The notes beneath the pieces were generated by a model. The model was given only the letters and a program-made list of their open reading frames with translations, was not told the origin of the DNA and did not search any database. This document shows, piece by piece, positions 1 to 5,687 of a stretch of 10,969 nt of DNA. The first letter of the stretch is position 1; the number at the start of each line of letters is the position of its first letter. A program made the translations under genes and the position numbers. The stretch covers positions 1 through 10,969 of the forward strand of contig JAQXLO010000185.1 in the NCBI GenBank assembly GCA_029012165.1. The letters run 5' to 3'. Source of the DNA: Oscillospiraceae bacterium. Lineage in GTDB: Bacteria > Bacillota > Clostridia > Oscillospirales > Acutalibacteraceae.

Positions 1-540
1 GCCTATGAGCCGTGCTTCACGCTGATGTGCGAATGGTTCAAGCAGCTGTTCGGCGAAAGCGAAGGCAAGGACGGCGTGGGCATTTATCCGTCCTCCGCTG
101 TTTTCTCCACGGATCTGCATTCCCTCGGACAGTATATCCAGCAGGGAGAGCGCCATCTGTTTGAAACCGTGGTGCTGTTCAAGCAGCCTAAGGAAGAACT
201 CTTCATCGGCATCGACCCCGAAAACATCGACGGGCTGAACTTCCTTGCCGGCAAGTCTCTGTCCTATGTCAACCGCAAGGCGTTTGAGGGGACGGTGCTC
301 GCCCATGCAGACGGCGGCGTGCCGAATCTTGTGATCGAATGCGAGCGGATCGATGAATACAATGTCGGTTTCCTGATCTATTTCTTCGAGCTGGCGTGTG
401 CCATTTCCGGCTATGTACTGGGTGTCAACCCCTTCGATCAACCCGGCGTGGAAAGCTACAAGAAAAATATGTTCGCTCTGCTCGGCAAACCCGGTTACGA
501 AGCCGAAAAAGCAATTCTCGAAAAAAGACTTTCCGAATAA
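1..540 (+). CDS. pgi: Glucose-6-phosphate isomerase, C-terminal part (5' truncated by window edge)
   Basis: The gene interconverts glucose 6-phosphate and fructose 6-phosphate in the cytoplasm (glycolysis/gluconeogenesis). The reading frame is open from base 1, and the first visible residues AYEPCF precede the stretch resembling the family's EWxKQLFGESEGK region. The second PGI family signature is complete: GYVLGVNPFDQPGVESYK at visible residues 137-154, whose final lysine is the conserved active-site Lys. The GT(x)LAHADGGVPN block and the helical C-terminus also fit. About 179 residues are visible; the family is usually around 450 aa, so roughly 270 residues lie upstream of the window. A P-loop gene follows 28 bp downstream in the same direction and may be co-transcribed, since no terminator separates them. 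Identification is firm; the start is not visible. Confidence 0.95.
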   Translation, partial: AYEPCFTLMCEWFKQLFGESEGKDGVGIYPSSAVFSTDLHSLGQYIQQGERHLFETVVLFKQPKEELFIGIDPENIDGLNFLAGKSLSYVNRKAFEGTVLAHADGGVPNLVIECERIDEYNVGFLIYFFELACAISGYVLGVNPFDQPGVESYKKNMFALLGKPGYEAEKAILEKRLSE

Positions 541-568
541 AAATCAAAAACGAAAGGAATTTACTCTT

Positions 569-985
569 ATGATCAATCTAATTCTCGGCCACAAAGGCTC
601 CGGCAAAACCAAAAAACTCATCAGTCTCGTCAACGAGGCGATGGAAAAGTCCGACGGCTGTGTTGTCTGCATCGAAAAGGAGCCTCTGCTGACGTATAAT
701 GTCAACTATCGTGTTCGCCTGATCGACACCGACAACTACGGCATTGAAGGCTGCGACCAGATGCTGGGCTTCCTGTGCGGCGTTTGCGCAGGCAACCACG
801 ACATCACCGACATTCTGATCGATGCGACACTGAAGATTTGCGGCAGAGATTTTGCCCAAATCGGTGCTTTCCTTGCCGCCGTGGACAAATATTGCGCACA
901 GTCCGGCAAGAATGTTACCTTCACCATTTCCGCCGACAAAGAGGAGCTTCCTGCGGAAGTATTTGATTTTTGCCAGATTATCTAA
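569..985 (+). CDS. Small P-loop ATP-binding protein (conserved Clostridia hypothetical)
   Basis: This 138-aa protein begins with a textbook Walker A motif, GHKGSGKT, at residues 7-14. A hydrophobic ILIDA run at residues 82-86 could serve as a Walker B-like strand. It has no membrane segment and no added domain, so it is a minimal nucleotide-binding fold. Similar short proteins in Clostridia are often loosely annotated as PilT-like or ATP-binding protein; I do not know their function and do not assign one. The start at 569 is preferred over an upstream in-frame ATG at 398 because it has an AAAGGA ribosome binding site at about 553-558 and the upstream option would overlap pgi by more than 140 bp. 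The stop codon TAA (983-985) coincides with the left edge of the inverted-repeat element that follows. Cys residues are frequent (C31, C34, C62, C70, C73, C91, C109, C135) without a clear metal-site spacing. Confidence 0.85.
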   Translation: MINLILGHKGSGKTKKLISLVNEAMEKSDGCVVCIEKEPLLTYNVNYRVRLIDTDNYGIEGCDQMLGFLCGVCAGNHDITDILIDATLKICGRDFAQIGAFLAAVDKYCAQSGKNVTFTISADKEELPAEVFDFCQII

Positions 986-1150
986 GGCAACACCGCACAA
1001 ATCGTGGCGCACGCCTTGGCTTGAATCTCATTCCGTCAGCTTGCACAAAAATCCCTTGACTTGCGTCAGCAAGTCGGCGTTCTTTCTGTACAACCTGACG
1101 AAAAATCTTGCTTCGCAATCCGCACACCCCGATTGTGTGGTCTTGCCCTA
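983..1150. repeat. MITE-like inverted-repeat element with flanking TA
   Basis: The intergenic stretch between the P-loop gene and the yceD promoter holds an imperfect palindrome with no convincing ORF. The left end (985-1004, beginning AGGCAACACCGCACAAATCG) matches the reverse complement of the right end (1130-1148, GGGCAAGACCACACAATCG) with three substitutions and one indel. Both ends abut a TA dinucleotide (983-984 and 1149-1150), as expected for a TA target duplication of the Tc1/mariner/IS630 type. Inside, 1034-1046 pairs with 1088-1100 (11 of 13 bases) and a perfect 7-bp hairpin with a 4-base loop lies at 1058-1075 (GACTTGC/GCAAGTC). The whole unit could fold as one long RNA hairpin. Removing it together with one TA would still leave TAA as the upstream stop codon. 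Family and copy number are unknown; a degenerate structured intergenic RNA is the alternative. Confidence 0.6.
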
Positions 1151-1153
1151 AAA

Positions 1154-1169
1154 ATTTTTTGCAAAAAAT
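1154..1169. promoter_or_regulatory. 16-bp perfect A/T palindrome upstream of the yceD promoter
   Basis: ATTTTTTGCAAAAAAT reads the same on both strands. It ends 12 bp before the -35 box of the yceD-rpmF promoter and starts 3 bp after the right TA of the inverted-repeat element. The position suits an A-tract/UP-type element or an upstream protein site. It is not a plausible intrinsic terminator because the only G/C pair is at its centre. Function is unproven. Confidence 0.4.
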
Positions 1170-1181
1170 CGAAATTGCTTC

Positions 1182-1210
1182 TTGACAAACATAAACAATA
1201 ATTATATAAT
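1182..1210 (+). promoter_or_regulatory. Consensus sigma-A promoter for yceD-rpmF
   Basis: TTGACA (1182-1187) and TATAAT (1205-1210) are separated by exactly 17 bp, a full-consensus vegetative promoter. Transcription would start near 1217, giving a leader of about 53 nt before the yceD ATG. The strength fits expression of a ribosomal protein gene. Confidence 0.9.
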
Positions 1211-1269
1211 ATCTTTCGTTAGATTCCAATATCTTGTGGTTTCTGCGCATTTTTGAGGGAATAACAGCT

Positions 1270-1767
1270 ATGATCTTTGAACTGGAACCCATCTTCAACA
1301 ACGTCGGATCGTCTCTGCCTGTGGATTACAGTCTGGACTTTTCAGATGTTGCGCTGAATCTGACCCATCCCTTCACCGAGCCTGTTTCGGTCAAGGGGGA
1401 GTTCAGAAACATCGCAGGTGTCGTTTCCGTTGATGCTACAGCTTCGTTTACGCTCTCGCTGTTTTGTGACCGCTGCGCTTCTCCTATGCAGCAGGTGTAC
1501 CAGATTCCTGTGGAGCACACCTTGGTCACACAGCTAAACGACGAGACCAACGATGAGCTGATCTGCATAGATTCGTTTCGGTTCGAGCTGGATGAGCTTG
1601 TGTCCGACGACATATTTCTCTCTTTGCCCTCAAAATTTTTATGCAGGGCTGACTGCAAGGGCTTGTGTCCCGATTGCGGTCAGAACCTGAACGATGGACC
1701 ATGCAGCTGCAAAAAGGCCGTTGACCCCAGATTGGAAGGTTTGCTGCAGCTTTTGGATAATTCGTGA
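1270..1767 (+). CDS. yceD: YceD family protein (DUF177), putative metal-binding
   Basis: This 165-aa protein belongs to the DUF177/YceD family, typically encoded directly before rpmF and linked in the literature to 23S rRNA metabolism or ribosome assembly; its biochemistry remains poorly defined. A CDRC pair (C66, C69) in the middle and a C-terminal cluster (C125, C129, C133/C136 in CPDC, C145, C147) suggest zinc binding. The CKGLCPDCGQNLN block and the DPRLEGLLQL tail are characteristic of the family. The start at 1270 is chosen because GAGGGA (1255-1260) lies 9 bases upstream; an in-frame ATG at 1234 has no such site and would leave almost no leader after the predicted transcription start. 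rpmF begins 33 bp after the stop. Length is normal for the family. Confidence 0.9.
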   Translation: MIFELEPIFNNVGSSLPVDYSLDFSDVALNLTHPFTEPVSVKGEFRNIAGVVSVDATASFTLSLFCDRCASPMQQVYQIPVEHTLVTQLNDETNDELICIDSFRFELDELVSDDIFLSLPSKFLCRADCKGLCPDCGQNLNDGPCSCKKAVDPRLEGLLQLLDNS

Positions 1768-1800
1768 AGCAGCCAAGTAGTTTAAGGAGGTGCTCGCAAC

Positions 1801-1983
1801 ATGGCAGTCCCGAAGAGGAGAGTATCAAAAGCAAGACGCGACAAGAGACGTTCCAACGTATGGAAGCTTACCGCTCCTACGCTCGAAAAATGCTCTAAGT
1901 GCGGCGAATTGAAGAGACCGCACAGAGTATGCCCTGAGTGCGGCTATTACAATGGCCGTCAGGTCGTGAAGAAGGACGCATAA
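1801..1983 (+). CDS. rpmF: 50S ribosomal protein L32 (zinc-containing form)
   Basis: A 60-aa structural protein of the large ribosomal subunit. The N-terminus MAVPKRRVSKARRDKRRSN is the hallmark of L32. Two CxxC pairs (C31/C34 and C44/C47) form the zinc ribbon, so this is the cysteine-containing paralogue type. A strong AAGGAGGT site at 1784-1791 precedes the ATG. It is co-transcribed with yceD from the promoter at 1182. In many bacteria rpmF leads into plsX and the fatty-acid genes; here a strong terminator follows directly and the next gene is unrelated. Confidence 0.97.
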   Translation: MAVPKRRVSKARRDKRRSNVWKLTAPTLEKCSKCGELKRPHRVCPECGYYNGRQVVKKDA

Positions 1984-2008
1984 GTTACGATCAGTAACGC
2001 CGCTTACG

Positions 2009-2047
2009 GACAGAGAAGAGTTTCCCTTCTCTGTCTTTTGCTTTTTA
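2009..2047 (+). terminator. Intrinsic terminator after rpmF
   Basis: A perfect 10-bp stem (GACAGAGAAG at 2009-2018, CTTCTCTGTC at 2026-2035) with a 7-base loop is followed by a T-rich run (TTTTGCTTTTT) to 2046. It closes the yceD-rpmF unit and separates it from the radical SAM gene 36 bp further on. Confidence 0.9.
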
Positions 2048-2082
2048 TGCGGTAATATTTCAGAATCAAACAGGTGATTGCG

Positions 2083-3387
2083 ATGGCAGTACAGATTGCA
2101 GATATCGAAAAACATTCCCCATGTGCACATAAAAGAATTCACACCGGAGATAAACTTCTGCGCATCAACGGGCATGAGATCATGGATGTGCTGGATTACC
2201 GTTTCTTTATGCAGGCGGAAAAGCTGGATCTGGAAATCGAAACAGCGAAAGGTAAGGTGCGCCATGTTCATGTGCGCAAGCAGGAGACGGAGGATTTGGG
2301 TCTTGTTTTTGAAACGTATCTGATGGACAAACAGCGCCGCTGTGCCAATCAATGCATCTTTTGCTTCATCGACCAGCTGCCGCATGGGATGCGTGAGAGC
2401 CTGTATTTCAAAGACGATGATGCACGGCTGTCCTTTTTGTTCGGCAACTATATCACCCTGACCAATCTTTCCGAGCGGGAAGCTCAGCGGATCGTGGATA
2501 TGCACATCAGCCCGGTGAACATTTCGGTGCACACCATGAATCCGGATCTTCGCGTCAAAATGATGGGCAATCGTTTCGCCGGAGATTGCTTGAAATACTT
2601 GAAAAAGTTTGCGGATGCAGGATTGCGTCTCAACACACAGCTGGTTCTTTGTCCGGGCATCAACGACGGTTCGGAGCTGGAATACAGCCTGCATGAACTT
2701 CGTAAATTTACCCCCGCATTGCAAAGCATCGCCGCCGTTCCCGTCGGTCTGACGGCGCACCGGGAGGGGCTTCACCCGTTGCGGGGCTTCACGCAAAAAG
2801 AAGCTGCCGCGGTAATTGATACCATCGACAGCTTTAATAAGGAGAATGAAAAGGAAGGATTGGGGATCCTCGCTTTTGCAGCTGATGAATTTTTTATCAA
2901 AGCACAGCGTCCGATTCCCGATTCCGAGTACTATGCAGATTTTCCACAGTTGGAAAACGGCGTCGGTATGTGGGCTTTGATGCGGGAGGAGTTTATGACA
3001 GCTCTCCAGGATGCGCCGTCCCATGCTGTGCGCACAGTGAGCGCAGTCTCCGGAAAGGCAGCTTATCCGCTGATCGCCGCACTTTCCAAGGCGGCAGAGG
3101 AAAAATGCTGTGGTTTGCACGTTCAGGTGATCGCTGTGGAAAATCGCTTTTTCGGTCCCGAGATCACCGTTTCCGGTTTGCTGACGGGAAAAGATATTTT
3201 GGAGCAAACGCAGGGTCTTTCGCTGGGTGAAGCACTGCTGTTTCCGGAATCCGCATTGCGGCAGGGCGAATCCGTTTTCCTCGATGACAAAACGCCGCAG
3301 CAGCTCAGTGAGGCGCTGGGTGTGCCTTTGATTCCCGTACCGAATGACGGTGCCGCATTTTTGCACGCTTTATTGGGAACGCTGTAA
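2083..3387 (+). CDS. PDZ / radical SAM / DUF512 protein
   Basis: This 434-aa protein matches the DUF512 family of Clostridia and cyanobacteria. An N-terminal PDZ-like segment (residues about 5-45) contains HTGDKLLRINGHEIMDVLDY. A CxxxCxxC motif, CANQCIFC, at residues 87-94 supplies the cysteines for the radical SAM 4Fe-4S cluster and continues into FIDQLPHGMR, a family hallmark; the DUF512 region fills the C-terminal half. The family is presumed to be an iron-sulfur oxidoreductase or maturation enzyme, but its reaction is unknown to me. ATG at 2083 is preferred over an in-frame GTG at 2074 because the GTG lies inside the Shine-Dalgarno-like AGGTGA (2072-2077). No convincing promoter was found between the rpmF terminator and this gene. 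Its 3' end overlaps a small convergent gene by 18 bp. Confidence 0.9.
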   Translation: MAVQIADIEKHSPCAHKRIHTGDKLLRINGHEIMDVLDYRFFMQAEKLDLEIETAKGKVRHVHVRKQETEDLGLVFETYLMDKQRRCANQCIFCFIDQLPHGMRESLYFKDDDARLSFLFGNYITLTNLSEREAQRIVDMHISPVNISVHTMNPDLRVKMMGNRFAGDCLKYLKKFADAGLRLNTQLVLCPGINDGSELEYSLHELRKFTPALQSIAAVPVGLTAHREGLHPLRGFTQKEAAAVIDTIDSFNKENEKEGLGILAFAADEFFIKAQRPIPDSEYYADFPQLENGVGMWALMREEFMTALQDAPSHAVRTVSAVSGKAAYPLIAALSKAAEEKCCGLHVQVIAVENRFFGPEITVSGLLTGKDILEQTQGLSLGEALLFPESALRQGESVFLDDKTPQQLSEALGVPLIPVPNDGAAFLHALLGTL

Positions 3388-3627
3388 GCACAACTCCAGC
3401 GTGAGGACGCTGAACGCCGAGAGCGCAATGCATGGCCGCAGACAGTACAGCAGATCCGATGCTAATATGATCGCTGTATAATAATTCAGCTGTCTGCCCG
3501 CCATCAGATAGCAGGCGGCGCTGCTAAGTGTGATCGTCCATATGTACCCGCCGCAGAAAGCGAGGAGCGTTTTCGTCAGATCTTGCAGTGCGATATAGGT
3601 TTCTTTGGCTTGTTGCAGCCATTTCAT
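3370..3627 (-). CDS. Small hypothetical membrane protein
   Basis: An 85-aa protein starting MKWLQQAKETYIAL. After an amphipathic N-terminus it has a hydrophobic span at about residues 21-43 and a second hydrophobic region from about 50 to 82, interrupted by an RP pair, so two or three membrane segments are possible. It has six cysteines and no family motif I recognise. The start at 3627 is chosen over upstream in-frame starts because GGTGAT lies just upstream, a plausible promoter sits at 3644-3672 on this strand, and longer versions would run into the divergent gene. Its last 18 bp overlap the end of the DUF512 gene tail to tail. It is kept because it fills an otherwise empty interval with membrane-protein composition and proper start signals, but it could be spurious. 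Confidence 0.6.
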   Translation of the reverse strand: MKWLQQAKETYIALQDLTKTLLAFCGGYIWTITLSSAACYLMAGRQLNYYTAIILASDLLYCLRPCIALSAFSVLTLELCLQRSQ

Positions 3628-3643
3628 GAAAATCACCGTTTGC

Positions 3644-3672
3644 ATTGTAGCATATCTTTTGTGTCGCTGCAA
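3644..3672 (-). promoter_or_regulatory. Putative extended -10 promoter for the small membrane protein, within an inverted repeat
   Basis: On the minus strand TTGCAG (3672-3667) and TGC-TACAAT (-10 at 3649-3644) are 17 bp apart. Both boxes fall in the arms of a 12-bp inverted repeat with one mismatch (TTTGCATTGTAG at 3639-3650, CTGCAATGCAAA at 3667-3678). By symmetry the plus strand carries TTGTAG-17-TGCAAT (3645-3673), placed to transcribe the isomerase-like gene at 3703. The -35 boxes match consensus at only three positions. Confidence 0.5.
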
Positions 3673-3702
3673 TGCAAAAAATCTGGTAACAGGAGGCAGC
3701 GT

Positions 3703-4512
3703 ATGGCCGTTGGTATTTCCTCCGCCTGCTTTTATCCGCTGGAAACAGAGCGGGCACTTCGACGCCTTGCAGAGAGCGGAGTTGAACACACGGAAATTTT
3801 TTTCAATGCCGGGTGTGAGACCAAAGGTTTGATACTGCAAACCATCACGGACATCGTTCGAGGCAGCGGGCTAAAGGTGTGTGCACTGCATTCCTATTGC
3901 AGTTTTGCGGAGCCGCACTTGATTTTTTCGCCCTATGCACGGCGGATGCAGGACGGTATCGAAGTGTACAAAGGTCTGTGCGAGGCGGCAAACACGCTCG
4001 GCGCAAAATTTTTGGTTCTGCATGGAGAAAAGGAGCCGTTTCGCATCTCGGAACAAGCGTATATAGAACGTTTTGCACAACTGGAAGAAATCGTGCGCTC
4101 GCAGGGCGTGCTGCTCACGCAGGAAAATGTGGTACACTTTCGTTCGCAGGATCCGTCCTTTTTGGAGACCATGCGCACAAGCTTAGGTGACAATTTCCGC
4201 TTGACACTGGATATCAAGCAGGCTGTGCGCAGCCGTGTCGATCCTGTGACGTTGGTCAAGGATTTTCTTCCAAACATTGTGCATATGCACATCAGCGATC
4301 ATGGGGAAAGGGGAGACTGCCTCCCGCCGGGAGAGGGCAGTTTTGATTTTGAAGCGCTGTTCTCTTTGATGCACTCAGGAGGATATACGGGGCATTATAT
4401 GCTGGAGCTGTACCGCACCTCTTATGAAAACGAGACTGTACTTTTGAATTCTTTTAAAAAAGTCTCAAAAATTCATGCAAAAACCATTGCAAAAAACTCG
4501 GCGGGATGTTAG
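3703..4512 (+). CDS. Sugar phosphate isomerase/epimerase-like TIM barrel protein
   Basis: A 269-aa protein of the xylose isomerase-like/AP endonuclease 2 TIM-barrel superfamily. Candidate metal ligands occur in the expected order: E141 (LTQENV), D170 (LTLDIKQA), H196 (VHMHISD) and E235 (YMLELY). The PGEGSFDFEALFSLMHSGGY stretch is typical of the sugar epimerase/isomerase members rather than of endonuclease IV. The specific substrate cannot be told. The start at 3703 is preferred over an in-frame ATG at 3583 because AGGAGG (3691-3696) lies 6 bases upstream and the longer version would cross the divergent gene. No signal peptide is seen, so it should act in the cytoplasm. The gene ends 33 bp before nrdR, and the nrdR promoter lies over its last codons. 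Confidence 0.82.
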   Translation: MAVGISSACFYPLETERALRRLAESGVEHTEIFFNAGCETKGLILQTITDIVRGSGLKVCALHSYCSFAEPHLIFSPYARRMQDGIEVYKGLCEAANTLGAKFLVLHGEKEPFRISEQAYIERFAQLEEIVRSQGVLLTQENVVHFRSQDPSFLETMRTSLGDNFRLTLDIKQAVRSRVDPVTLVKDFLPNIVHMHISDHGERGDCLPPGEGSFDFEALFSLMHSGGYTGHYMLELYRTSYENETVLLNSFKKVSKIHAKTIAKNSAGC

Positions 4513-4515
4513 AAT
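4487..4515 (+). promoter_or_regulatory. Putative nrdR promoter embedded in the end of the upstream gene
   Basis: TTGCAA (4487-4492) and TAGAAT (4510-4515) are 17 bp apart, with TGT directly before the -10 giving an extended -10. The first three bases of the -10 are the TAG stop codon of the isomerase-like gene. Transcription would begin near 4522, about 24 nt before the nrdR start. Confidence 0.65.
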
Positions 4516-4545
4516 AAACTAAATAAAATGATGAGGTGATTGGCA

Positions 4546-5001
4546 TTGAAGTGCCCGTTTTGCGGTTTTGAAGAAAGCAAAGTCATTGATTCCCGCCCCA
4601 CAGACGAGGGGGAACGTATCCGTCGCCGTCGGGAGTGCATCAGCTGCGGTAAGCGCTTTACGACATATGAGATCATCGAGAGCGTGCCGATCATCGTTGT
4701 AAAAAAAGATAAATCCAGAGAGGTGTTCGACCGCAGCAAGCTGTTCAACGGGCTTCTGCGTGCGTGCGAAAAGCGCCCTGTGTCTTTGGATACGATCGAG
4801 CACGTCGTGTCCGAGATCGAAAGCAAGCTGCAAAATTCCCTTGACCGTGAAGTGACATCCACGCATATCGGTCAGCTTGCCATGGACTACTTGAAGGATA
4901 TTGATGAAGTTGCCTATGTGCGGTTTGCCTCTGTCTACCGTCAGTTCAAGGATATCAACACCTTTATGGCGGAGTTGGCAAAGCTGCTGGGTGAAAAATA
5001 A
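4546..5001 (+). CDS. nrdR: Transcriptional repressor NrdR
   Basis: NrdR senses ATP/dATP and represses ribonucleotide reductase genes by binding NrdR boxes. This 151-aa protein has the family layout: an N-terminal zinc ribbon (C3/C6 in MKCPFCG and C31/C34 in ECISCGKRFTTYE) with the SRPTDEGERIRRRREC segment between, then an ATP-cone from about residue 50 (VVKKDKSREVFDRSKLFNGLLRAC starts it) to about 140. The start is taken as TTG at 4546, giving the canonical MKCPFCG; TTG at 4540 sits flush against the GAGGTGA ribosome binding site (4533-4539) and is too close. No ribonucleotide reductase gene is in the window. A small ORF follows 12 bp after the stop, with its ribosome binding site overlapping the nrdR stop codon, implying co-transcription. 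Confidence 0.96.
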   Translation: MKCPFCGFEESKVIDSRPTDEGERIRRRRECISCGKRFTTYEIIESVPIIVVKKDKSREVFDRSKLFNGLLRACEKRPVSLDTIEHVVSEIESKLQNSLDREVTSTHIGQLAMDYLKDIDEVAYVRFASVYRQFKDINTFMAELAKLLGEK

Positions 5002-5013
5002 GGAGGTACCTGT

Positions 5014-5169
5014 ATGGATTTCGGTGAAATTTTCGGCAAGATCAAGGACTTTTTCGGCGATGTGGTGGACTATTTTAAAAACTTTAAAGCCAGTTCACTC
5101 TACAAGTTCGGCGACATGATCTATGCGATCGTGATGCTGATTGTCACGATCGTCAAAACCTTAACCTAA
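5014..5169 (+). CDS. 51-aa putative small membrane protein behind nrdR
   Basis: A short ORF, MDFGEIFGKIKDFFGDVVDY at its start, preceded by a perfect AAGGAGGT (5000-5007) that overlaps the nrdR stop codon. Residues 1-25 form an aromatic-rich amphipathic stretch with repeated DFFG/DYF spacing; residues 34-51 (DMIYAIVMLIVTIVKTLT) look like a membrane segment running to the C-terminus. I do not recognise a family. Support for it being real comes from the strong ribosome binding site, the tight operon spacing and the terminator placed 13 bp after its stop. Most likely a small peripheral or integral membrane protein; function unknown. Confidence 0.7.
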   Translation: MDFGEIFGKIKDFFGDVVDYFKNFKASSLYKFGDMIYAIVMLIVTIVKTLT

Positions 5170-5182
5170 TATACAAACAACG

Positions 5183-5216
5183 GAGCTGTGATTTGGTTCA
5201 CAGCTCTTTTTCTTTT
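5183..5216 (+). terminator. Intrinsic terminator after the nrdR unit
   Basis: A perfect 9-bp stem (GAGCTGTGA at 5183-5191, TCACAGCTC at 5198-5206) with a 6-base loop is followed by TTTTTCTTTT. It ends the plus-strand nrdR transcript. It lies at the convergent junction with the minus-strand gene ending at 5215, but on that strand the hairpin is not followed by a clean T run, so it is mainly one-directional. Confidence 0.9.
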
Positions 5217-5625
5217 ATCTATATCGTCTTTTTCTCTGGGTATTGACGGCGCAAATGCCGCCCGTTGCGCCAAGCAGGAGCATACACACACTGCACAGCG
5301 CCAGCTTTCCGCCGAGACTGCCGTAAAAGGCTGCGCAAAGCACAAGCAGAAATAAACACATCGGTACTGCGGACAGAGCACCATAGAGGATGCCGCTTTT
5401 GCGGATAGCTTTACCTGCAATAAATCCGGCGATGAATGACGGCACCAGACAACTGACAAAAGCGAGAATCATCAGAATCATCCCGGACAGGTCGTTGCGA
5501 AGCGCCAGTGCACAGGACAGAAGCAATGCCCCCACCGTCAGCGCAATGCCAATGACGGAAGCAATCAAAACCTTGAGCGCTTTTTCGAGATTTGGATTTT
5601 CTGTTTTACTGTGTTTTTTGGACAT
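5215..5625 (-). CDS. TIGR04086 family membrane protein
   Basis: A 136-aa integral membrane protein with four predicted helices at about residues 17-41, 48-71, 79-100 and 106-126, a lysine-rich N-terminus and a basic tail (NTQRKRRYR). The architecture, the glycine-rich helix ends (GFIAGKAIRKSG, GATGGICAVN) and the position directly downstream of yajC match the TIGR04086/DUF3792 family of Clostridia. The role is unknown; the neighbourhood suggests a link to protein export or the envelope, which is inference. GAGGGGG at 5633-5639 provides the ribosome binding site, but it is partly buried in the hairpin at 5635-5666, so translation or read-through from yajC may be limited. No separate promoter was found in the 62 bp between the two genes. 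Confidence 0.85.
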   Translation of the reverse strand: MSKKHSKTENPNLEKALKVLIASVIGIALTVGALLLSCALALRNDLSGMILMILAFVSCLVPSFIAGFIAGKAIRKSGILYGALSAVPMCLFLLVLCAAFYGSLGGKLALCSVCMLLLGATGGICAVNTQRKRRYR

Positions 5626-5666
5626 GAAAAATCCCCCTCATAGGATGGTAGTACATCTTATGAGGG
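5626..5666 (-). terminator. Hairpin between yajC and the TIGR04086 gene (terminator-like, covers an RBS)
   Basis: Read on the minus strand, CCCTCATAAGATG (5666-5654) pairs with CATCCTATGAGGG (5647-5635): 12 of 13 positions match around a 6-base loop, and the downstream arm runs on as GGATTTTTC. This resembles an intrinsic terminator for yajC with a short T run. The same arm contains most of the GAGGGGG ribosome binding site of the next gene, so it could also mask translation. On the plus strand the mismatch would be a G-U pair but no T run follows. Confidence 0.6.
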
Positions 5667-5687
5667 AGATGATTTGTTTATGACAGA

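Noticed and set aside
852..1151. 99-aa plus-strand frame running through the MITE-like element
   Set aside because: It starts inside the P-loop gene in another frame and has no RBS or domain; the element is better explained as non-coding.
1984..1998. GTTAC-GATCA-GTAAC hairpin after rpmF
   Set aside because: A 5-bp stem with no T run, next to a much stronger terminator; probably chance.
1825..3366. 513-aa open frame on the minus strand across rpmF and the DUF512 gene
   Set aside because: It lies antisense to two well-supported genes, has no recognisable domain and no RBS-supported start; it is an open shadow frame of the plus-strand coding sequence.
4432..4466. GAGACT/AGTCTC hairpin near the end of the isomerase-like gene
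   Set aside because: Only 6 bp of stem with a long A/T loop, inside the coding sequence and not followed by a T run; not a credible terminator.
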